Below are positions 1 through 4,133 of a stretch of DNA of 7,651 nt, piece by piece. Location: contig NJDV01000071.1 of NCBI GenBank assembly GCA_002254765.1, positions 1 through 7,651 of the forward strand, in the 5' to 3' direction. How positions within the stretch are numbered: the first letter of the stretch is position 1; each line of letters begins with the position of its first letter. The position numbers were made by a program, and so were the translations under genes. The stretch is from Thermoplasmatales archaeon ex4484_36 (lineage in GTDB: Archaea; Thermoplasmatota; Penumbrarchaeia; Penumbrarchaeales; EX4484-36). The notes under the pieces are model-generated. The model did no database searches, was not told where the DNA came from, and was given only the letters and a program-made list of their open reading frames with translations.

Positions 1-371
1 AGGGGTATCCACTCCCCCCCGTCAAATCTGATCTCAACGGACCTTGCGGGGTAGGTCCCCTGATACTCCCCCCGCAGGGTGAGGGTGCCGGTCACCACCT
101 CCCCCTCCCCGGGTTCCCAGACGACTAGGGACGGTGGCGGGTGCTCCCGGAATAACTCAACAGTAATCTCTCTTGGGGACTCCTCTTCCAGAGTTAAAGA
201 GGCGGAGATGTACCCTGGGGAGCTCAGGACCCCCCTTGCATCTCCCAAGTGGACCGTCCCACTTATGCTCTCAACCGTTATGTTCAAAGTGACCTGCCGT
301 ATCTCACCCTCTGGACCGAAGAAGCTGCGGACCTCCCCCCCCGGGAGGAATAGGTCGTGAAGTCTCGCTCT
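1..371 (-). CDS. Third reading-frame fragment of secreted beta-helix protein: Ig-like module (partial at window edge)
   Basis: On the minus strand this frame is open from 371 to the left edge, about 123 codons, and has no start of its own. It continues the protein encoded by 304-1194 after a one-base frame change. It begins around the stretch PGGEVRSFFGPEGEI, runs through a beta-rich segment (LNITVESISGTVHL) and ends with GTLTLRGEYQGTYPARS and VEIRFDGGEWIP. The last part matches the bacterial/archaeal Ig-like pattern in which a 'sGtvtisG' strand is followed by 'VevriDGGeW'. Other frames here lack this coherence. The frame change coincides with eight consecutive C (335-342; G8 on the coding strand), and removing one G joins it to the upstream frame as RPIPPGGEVRSFFG. 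The role is probably extracellular adhesion or cell-surface structure; no enzyme motif is seen. The 3' end of the gene lies outside the window. Confidence 0.7.
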
Positions 372-1194
372 CTACCACTATCACGGAGGAGTTGAGGTCA
401 AGGGCGAAGGAGAACCTTCCAGCCCCCTCCATGCGGGAAATCCAGCACTGGACGGAGGAGCGTACCATCTCAAGGTATGCGAAGCCCACATCCCTTATGG
501 TGGTATAGGAGACCTCACCGCGGCTCACTGTCATATAAAAGGCGGAGAAGGGGTAGCCCGAGGGGGGGTGGCCTACATTTTCTATTGTGCACAATCTCAC
601 CACGAACTCGGTAGCGTTGAGGTCGAATGCGCTCTGCGCCGCTCCCTTAACCACAAGCCCATCCACAAGGAGGCTGCCACCGATGGAGTGTACGGCGTCT
701 TTGAGTGTATCCCTGAGGGTGGAGTTCCTAGCTATGAGCTCGGAGTAAAGAGAGTATATATTGTAAATGGAGGAGTTCATGAAGCACCCTTCAAGTTCCA
801 CCTCCGAGCGAGAGAGGAGCAGGTTGTAGGAGGGGTTCTCGGTGAAGCGGGTGTCCTGCATGCTTGCGGTGGTGGTGAAGAGGTATGCGCCGGTGTTCCT
901 GTTTCTCTCAAGTGTGCATCTTTTCAGCTCAAGGGAGGCCCTGGCCGTCTTGATGCCGGTTGAGGTGTTGGTGATTGTGGAGCCCTCCATCTGAAGAGCT
1001 GAGTCCTCAAGGTAGACGCCGTAGTAGCCGCCGTCGTGTATCTGCGTTCCGAGAAGGGTTATATTGCTCCCCTCCCTGCCCTCCACCCCCGAGCGCTGAA
1101 AATCTGATATTTCGGAGTCCGTAACAGTGAGCCTAGAGGACTCGCAGAAGATGCTCTCCCTCCTCCCCCAGGGCGAGGAGCCTGCCCCTGACGT
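304..1194 (-). CDS. Second reading-frame fragment of secreted protein: parallel beta-helix repeats
   Basis: This minus-strand frame is open from 1194 to a TGA at 304-306. Convincing coding begins around SRLTVTDSEISDF, upstream of the GTG at 1086, so that GTG is not a genuine start. The product is about 10 imperfect repeats of roughly 20-25 residues of the PbH1/NosD type, in which a short strand ending in a small or Asn/Asp residue precedes a turn. Examples are SALQMEGSTITNTSTGI, ASLELKRCTLERNRNTGA and SEVELEGCFMNSSIYNIY. Such repeats build right-handed parallel beta-helices found in secreted adhesins, polysaccharide-binding proteins and lyases; no catalytic site can be assigned. Several N-x-S/T sequons are present, as expected for an archaeal surface protein. 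After SSVIVVESETSRPIPPGG the frame breaks at the G8 tract and hits a stop about a dozen codons later. The fold is confident; the function is unknown. Confidence 0.75.
   Translation of the reverse strand, partial: TSGAGSSPWGRRESIFCESSRLTVTDSEISDFQRSGVEGREGSNITLLGTQIHDGGYYGVYLEDSALQMEGSTITNTSTGIKTARASLELKRCTLERNRNTGAYLFTTTASMQDTRFTENPSYNLLLSRSEVELEGCFMNSSIYNIYSLYSELIARNSTLRDTLKDAVHSIGGSLLVDGLVVKGAAQSAFDLNATEFVVRLCTIENVGHPPSGYPFSAFYMTVSRGEVSYTTIRDVGFAYLEMVRSSVQCWISRMEGAGRFSFALDLNSSVIVVESETSRPIPPGGGGPQLLRSRG
335..342 (-). repeat. G8 (C8 on the plus strand) homopolymer tract at a frame break
   Basis: Eight C on the plus strand, which is G8 in the coding sense of the beta-helix gene. Removing one base joins the beta-helix frame to the Ig-like module frame without any stop. 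Confidence 0.8.
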
Positions 1195-1465
1195 TCAGAT
1201 GCGCTGAGGAATCGAACTTCAGCACGTCCCCCGGGCGGAGGGAAAGGGTGTCCGGGAAGGTGACGGTGATGTTCCCCTTCACAAGATAATAGCCCCCAGT
1301 CTTCTCCACTGCATCGGGGGCTAGAGTAGCTAGGTCGTCCATGGTGTAGTTCCCCCCGTCCCCCGGGGTCATAACTCCCACTGGAGAGATAGCCTCGCCG
1401 GGTGAGAAGTAGACCGGCAAGGCTGCAAGCACGGATATAAGCATTACAAGGGCCATTTTGAGCAC
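1133..1465 (-). CDS. N-terminal fragment of secreted beta-helix protein: signal peptide and helix cap
   Basis: This is the 5' end of the same minus-strand gene. GTG at 1465 is chosen because GGGGGTG at 1477-1471 lies five bases upstream; ATG at 1456 is the alternative. Residues 1-25 (MLKMALVMLISVLAAL..., ending GEA) form a Sec signal peptide with a hydrophobic core and a likely cleavage after Ala. The mature part contains the usual entry to a beta-helix: a strand (GNITVTF), then LSLRPGDVLKFDSSAHL and NVRGRLLALG, matching the 'tleiepGttlkFdsga.l.vrGrLla.G' pattern of such proteins. The frame then stops at TAG 1133-1135, while the repeats continue in the next frame. Dropping one G in the G-rich stretch around 1158-1169 gives LALGEEESIFCESSRLTVTD and restores continuity. 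Either the gene is newly broken or the sequence has an indel error. Confidence 0.75.
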   Translation of the reverse strand: MLKMALVMLISVLAALPVYFSPGEAISPVGVMTPGDGGNYTMDDLATLAPDAVEKTGGYYLVKGNITVTFPDTLSLRPGDVLKFDSSAHLNVRGRLLALGEEGEHLLRVL

Positions 1466-1505
1466 GCCGACACCCCCTGAGCTGCCCTCAGGTTGTATGG
1501 GTGTG

Positions 1506-1511
1506 TTTATA
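1506..1511 (-). promoter_or_regulatory. TATA box of the beta-helix surface protein gene
   Basis: The minus strand reads TATAAA here within an otherwise GC-rich intergenic stretch. An archaeal start about 25 bases downstream would fall near 1482, giving a leader of about 17 bases that holds the GGGGGTG ribosome site before GTG 1465. A second AT-rich stretch (ATTAATAA, about 1520-1529) lies just upstream and is a less likely alternative. Prediction from spacing only. Confidence 0.45.
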
Positions 1512-1577
1512 CTACCCCTCTTATTAATGTTATTACCACACCTGCAGATAGAAGGGTGTAGGCCGGCCCCGGTAACC

Positions 1578-1585
1578 TTTAAATT
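1578..1585 (+). promoter_or_regulatory. TATA box of the formimino-folate operon
   Basis: TTTAAATT stands out directly after a very GC-rich stretch (GGCCGGCCCCGG, 1561-1572). A start 25-26 bases downstream would lie near 1605-1607. This leaves room for GGAGGG (1610-1615) ahead of ATG 1624. It also excludes the in-frame TTG at 1597, which would lie upstream of the transcript start. This box and the minus-strand TATA box at 1506-1511 make 1466-1623 a divergent promoter region. Confidence 0.5.
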
Positions 1586-1623
1586 GTGTTTTCCTTTTGG
1601 TCTACCCCCGGAGGGAAGATAAG

Positions 1624-2343
1624 ATGGACAGGATAGTGGAGTGCGTTCCCAACATAAGCGAGGGCAGAGATTTGGAGAAGATCAGGCGCATAGTCTCCGT
1701 GATCGATCAGGTGGAGGGAGTGAAGCTCCTCTCCTACGAGCCTGATGCCGATTACAATAGGACGGTTATAACCTACGTGGGCACCCCCGAAGGGGTTGTT
1801 GAGGCGGGACGGAGGCTCCTCAAAGCCGCCTTTGAGGAGATAGACATGACGAAACACAAGGGCGAGCACCCCCGTATGGGGGCGGTGGATGTTTACTACT
1901 ACGAGTACGCCGCAACCACCCCCGAGAGGAAGAACCTATCCACCATACGGGCTGGAGAGTATGAGGGGCTTGAGGAGAAGCTTAAGGACCCCCGCTGGAG
2001 GCCAGATGAGGGCCCTGCGAAATTCGTTCCAAGGTTCGGAGGGGTTGTCATAGGAGCCAGGGACTTCCTCATAGCCTACAACGTGAATATAGACCTCTCC
2101 GATGTCACTCCGGCGAAGAGAATCGCGGAGACCATAAGGGAATCGGGCGTTCTCATCAAGTCGGCGGGGGGCAAGAAAATCATGGGGGATGACGGAAAAC
2201 CTGTGCGCATCCCGGGGCGTCTTAAGTCTGTCAAGGCCATGGGTGTCACCCTGGAGAAGTATGGGATTACCCAGGTTAAGCTGGGGCTTTCAACGCTGGA
2301 GGAGTTCATCCCGGAGAAGAAGGTTATAGAATACATGATTTAA
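1624..2343 (+). CDS. ftcD: Glutamate formiminotransferase, internally shortened
   Basis: Glutamate formiminotransferase moves the formimino group of N-formimino-L-glutamate to tetrahydrofolate, a cytoplasmic step of histidine breakdown that feeds the one-carbon pool. Diagnostic signatures are IVECVPNISEGRDLEKI at the N terminus, DADYNRTVITYVG, HKGEHPRMGAVDV with His82 at the place of the known catalytic histidine, FGGVVIGARDFLIAYNVN, and GRLKSVKAMGV. ATG 1624 follows GGAGGG by eight bases; the longer TTG start at 1597 would precede the predicted transcript start. The protein is 239 residues, whereas relatives of this subtype are usually well over 300. Compared with the family as I know it, about 33 residues are missing after Val90 (the 'CPFIP...GIPV' segment) and about 70-75 after Val218 (most of the C-terminal subdomain), yet the family's C-terminal motif LGLSTLEEF...KKVIEYMI is kept. 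Family assignment is near certain; activity is uncertain. Confidence 0.9.
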   Translation: MDRIVECVPNISEGRDLEKIRRIVSVIDQVEGVKLLSYEPDADYNRTVITYVGTPEGVVEAGRRLLKAAFEEIDMTKHKGEHPRMGAVDVYYYEYAATTPERKNLSTIRAGEYEGLEEKLKDPRWRPDEGPAKFVPRFGGVVIGARDFLIAYNVNIDLSDVTPAKRIAETIRESGVLIKSAGGKKIMGDDGKPVRIPGRLKSVKAMGVTLEKYGITQVKLGLSTLEEFIPEKKVIEYMI

Positions 2344-2350
2344 GAGGTGA
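2344..2350 (+). promoter_or_regulatory. Ribosome binding site of the cyclodeaminase gene
   Basis: GAGGTGA follows the TAA of the transferase gene immediately and sits seven bases before ATG 2358. It is a near-perfect match to the archaeal 16S 3' end. The 14-base gap between the two genes implies one transcript. Confidence 0.7.
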
Positions 2351-2357
2351 AGAAGAG

Positions 2358-2993
2358 ATGAGCGAATTTGCAAATCTTAAGGTGAAGGAGTTCCTTCAGA
2401 AGGCATCGTCCTCCTCCCCTACCCCTGGGGGGGGTACGGTCTCCGCTATGATGGGGGCCTTGGGGGCATCCCTTCTGAGGATGGTAGCCGAGCTCACCGT
2501 GGGCAAGAAGGGTTATGAAGAGGTGTGGGAAGAGATGGGGGGACGCTCGGGAGAGCTCAACGAACTGATGGGAGAGCTTTCCCGTCTTATGGACGAAGAC
2601 TCGAAGGCCTTCGATGCTGTGATGGAGGCCTTCTCGCTTCCCAAAGAGAGTGAAGAGGAGAAGGCTGCAAGGAGGGAGGCCATACAGAGGGCCTTCAAGC
2701 TCGCCACTGAGGTTCCGCTGAAGACCGCCAAGGCGTGCCTTAAGGCCCTCGAACACGCCCCCCACATTGCGGAGAAGGGCAACAAGAATTCCATATCTGA
2801 CGTCGGAGTCGGAGCTCTGGCATGTATGGGTGGCCTTCGCGGAGCACTGCTTAATGTGAAGATCAACACCCCGTCCATCAAGGATGTGAGCTTCAGGGAG
2901 GCCGCCGAGAGGGAGGCGGAGGAGCTTATGAAGAAGGGCGAGGCGCTCTACGAGGAGACAATGGATAGGGTAGAGAGGGTCTTAGAGGGATGA
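2358..2993 (+). CDS. fchA: Formiminotetrahydrofolate cyclodeaminase
   Basis: Formimidoyltetrahydrofolate cyclodeaminase (FTCD_C family) converts 5-formimino-THF to 5,10-methenyl-THF with release of ammonia, directly following the transferase reaction. The 211-residue length is normal for the free-standing enzyme. The folate-binding PTPGGG signature is at residues 21-26, followed by a helical run (TVSAMMGALGASLLRMVAEL). The conserved motif GNKNSISDVGVGALA is at about 141-155, including the Ser-Asp pair expected near the active site. The rest is an all-helical fold with a charged C-terminal helix. The GGG of the PTPGGG signature is encoded within a G8 tract (2427-2434) that is in frame and gives the expected residues, so this long tract was read correctly here. 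The gene lies 14 bases after the transferase gene and overlaps or abuts the next start, so the three genes form an operon. In animals the two activities are fused in one bifunctional protein; here they are separate. Confidence 0.92.
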   Translation: MSEFANLKVKEFLQKASSSSPTPGGGTVSAMMGALGASLLRMVAELTVGKKGYEEVWEEMGGRSGELNELMGELSRLMDEDSKAFDAVMEAFSLPKESEEEKAARREAIQRAFKLATEVPLKTAKACLKALEHAPHIAEKGNKNSISDVGVGALACMGGLRGALLNVKINTPSIKDVSFREAAEREAEELMKKGEALYEETMDRVERVLEG

Positions 2994-2995
2994 GT

Positions 2996-3241
2996 ATGGT
3001 CCAGAATCGCAAGATAAGGAAGCTTACAGCCCAGATCAAGAAGCTGGAGAAAAAGATAGAGAAGTACGAGGAGAAGCTTGAGAGGGCCAAGGAGCTTATG
3101 GAGCAGGGGAAGATAACCAAGGCACAATATCAGAAAGCAAAGATGGAGTACTCCGAGAGGATAAGGGGCCTCAGAGGCGCCATCCACCGGAAGGAGAAGG
3201 CCCGTCTCTACGCTGAGAGAGAGCTGAAGGAGAAGAGGTAG
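2996..3241 (+). CDS. Small charged coiled-coil protein of unknown function (SHOCT-like segment)
   Basis: This product of 81 residues (83 if ATG 2990 is used) is not recognised as a named family. It is dominated by Lys, Glu and Arg. Residues about 5-40 carry heptad-like spacing of Leu/Ile (LTAQIKKLEKKIEKYEEKL), predicting a coiled coil. The middle, ELMEQGKITKAQYQKAKMEY, resembles SHOCT-type short domains ('L.el.e.GkITeeEyek.K..ll'), and the C terminus is a basic helix (YAERELKEKR). There is no membrane segment, cysteine cluster or signal peptide, so it is probably cytoplasmic and oligomeric. ATG 2996 is favoured because GAGGG at 2985-2989 sits six bases upstream; ATG 2990 overlaps the cyclodeaminase stop as ATGA. 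Either start implies translational coupling to the folate genes, but this does not by itself show a folate role. Confidence 0.75.
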   Translation: MVQNRKIRKLTAQIKKLEKKIEKYEEKLERAKELMEQGKITKAQYQKAKMEYSERIRGLRGAIHRKEKARLYAERELKEKR

Positions 3242-3258
3242 CACAGGTTCTGAAAAGC

Positions 3259-3266
3259 TTTTTATA
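3259..3266 (+). promoter_or_regulatory. TATA box for a leaderless surface-protein transcript
   Basis: TTTTTATA, preceded by a purine-rich BRE-like GAAAAG (3252-3257), is centred about 26-27 bases upstream of GTG 3290. No Shine-Dalgarno site lies before that GTG, so the transcript probably begins at or within a base or two of the start codon. The overlapping palindrome AAAAGCTTTT (3253-3262) is part of the same AT-rich patch. The T-run could also help end the folate operon, whose last stop is at 3241. Confidence 0.5.
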
Positions 3267-3289
3267 CCCACCGTAACTTAAAACGAGTC

Positions 3290-3379
3290 GTGAGACCTAA
3301 AGATGCTCCAGCGGTGGCTTTCATCATCATCCTCGCTATACCCCTTCTCCATCAGCCGGTGGGGGGGGCACCACTGTAA
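3290..3379 (+). CDS. Signal-peptide fragment of CARDB-type surface protein
   Basis: The GTG-started frame reads (M)RPKDAPAVAFIIILAIPLL, then HQPVGGAPL and stop at 3377-3379. It has a charged start, a strongly hydrophobic core of about 13 residues and a small-residue region, which together make a Sec signal peptide. It lies where one is needed, just before the CARDB-like domain read in another frame. The frame is lost at eight consecutive G (3361-3368). With one G fewer, it joins directly to the 3303-4133 frame. With one G more, it enters a third frame (TTVNSTGTPQVFLRG) that would need a second change near 3415-3440. The ATG at 3303 encodes a Ser-rich out-of-frame start and is unlikely to be used. 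The TATA box at 3259-3266 supports GTG 3290. Confidence 0.6.
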   Translation: MRPKDAPAVAFIIILAIPLLHQPVGGAPL

Positions 3380-4133
3380 ACTCCACAGGAACTCCACAGG
3401 TCTTCCTTCGTGGGGAGTGTATTCTTTGGGGGTTGTGGGGGAGGTAGTGACCTTCCGTACCCAGGCGGTGAACCACGGTGAGGTGCCCGCCTACAACGTC
3501 ACCGTCACCCTCACGGTATATATATGGAACGGGGCGGGCAGGATAGACGGGGGAAAGGTCGTGTGGAGCCAGAGGAGGGAGACGTACGTTCCCCCGGGGG
3601 ACGGGTCTCTTTCCGAGCCCGTGTTCTTCAATTGGACACCACATCTCTCCGGACCCTATATCGTCAACATCACTTTCGAGCTTAAGGGAGACAGCCGCCC
3701 CAGGGATAACAGCGCCTATTACATCGGGGCGGTCTATGAGGTTGGGGGTAAAAGAAGGTATTCGGGGGTGTGGATAGACCGCTGGATCGACTCCCTCGAG
3801 GGGGAGACAGAGATCACCTCCCTTCCCTCCGAGAGCTGGAAGAGGGTCCCGATGCCTTCCTTCCCCATCACCGAAGAGTACTCACCCCCCACAGTCCTCT
3901 ACTGCGGGAGCCTTACCAACCTCTCGTCTAACTACGACTCAGCACCTCGCAGAATTCTCCTTCCCCCCTTCGACTTAAGAGAGCTTCCGGATGACTACTT
4001 CGACCCACTGTTTCTTATGGCTCTATCCCACCCATCTGGATATATTCGGCAACTCCTTCTACCCGGGGATAGACTTGAGCAGATATGCTGGGCACTGGGT
4101 GAGGGTGGCCATAGAATACCAGCCTGGGCCTGA
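3303..4133 (+). CDS. Middle fragment of CARDB-type surface protein: CARDB domain and first half of MAM-like jelly roll
   Basis: Convincing coding in this frame starts near 3420-3440 (GEVVTFRTQAVNHGEVPAYN) and fades around 4010-4045. The first domain is CARDB-like: 'vGevVtfrtqavNhGevpAyNvtVtLtvy', a Pro-Gly turn (YVPPGDGS), NWTPHLSGPYIVNITFEL, and a terminal DSRPRDNSAYY, matching the usual 'D.ne.NN' end. Next, a segment with LPSESWKRV, VLYCGSLTNLSSNYDSA and RRILLPPFDLRELP fits the first half of a MAM/immune-inhibitor-A-like jelly roll ('NYdn...LlsPpfdL'). The matching second half (IDLSRYAGHWVRVAIEY ... YFLDDFILF) lies in the next frame downstream, proving that the two frames belong to one protein. 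The last codons of this frame (RQLLLPGDRLEQICWALG) are out-of-frame reading. Several N-glycosylation sequons are present. Confidence 0.75.
   Translation: MLQRWLSSSSSLYPFSISRWGGHHCKLHRNSTGLPSWGVYSLGVVGEVVTFRTQAVNHGEVPAYNVTVTLTVYIWNGAGRIDGGKVVWSQRRETYVPPGDGSLSEPVFFNWTPHLSGPYIVNITFELKGDSRPRDNSAYYIGAVYEVGGKRRYSGVWIDRWIDSLEGETEITSLPSESWKRVPMPSFPITEEYSPPTVLYCGSLTNLSSNYDSAPRRILLPPFDLRELPDDYFDPLFLMALSHPSGYIRQLLLPGDRLEQICWALGEGGHRIPAWA
3361..3368 (+). repeat. G8 homopolymer tract at a frame break
   Basis: Eight consecutive G lie at the point where the signal-peptide frame of the CARDB-type protein is lost. Tracts of this length are prone both to replication slippage and to base-calling error. Confidence 0.8.

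Noticed and set aside
79..360. 93-residue plus-strand open frame
   Set aside because: It is antisense to the Ig-like module, whose minus-strand reading has recognisable family pattern.
568..963. 131-residue plus-strand open frame
   Set aside because: It lies antisense to clear PbH1 repeats and shows no domain, promoter or ribosome site.
1597..1623. Longer TTG start for the formiminotransferase
   Set aside because: It lies upstream of the start expected from the TATA box at 1578-1585, and the family begins at the ATG 1624 methionine.
2340..2881. Minus-strand open frames opposite fchA
   Set aside because: fchA is conserved over its full length on the plus strand; the antisense frames have no features of their own.
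3253..3262. AAAAGCTTTT palindrome as a hairpin terminator
   Set aside because: Only a 5-bp perfect palindrome with no loop; it is better explained as part of the BRE/TATA patch.
3303..3420. Ser-rich N terminus from ATG 3303
   Set aside because: It has no signal peptide, while the GTG 3290 frame through the same bases encodes one and has a matching promoter.
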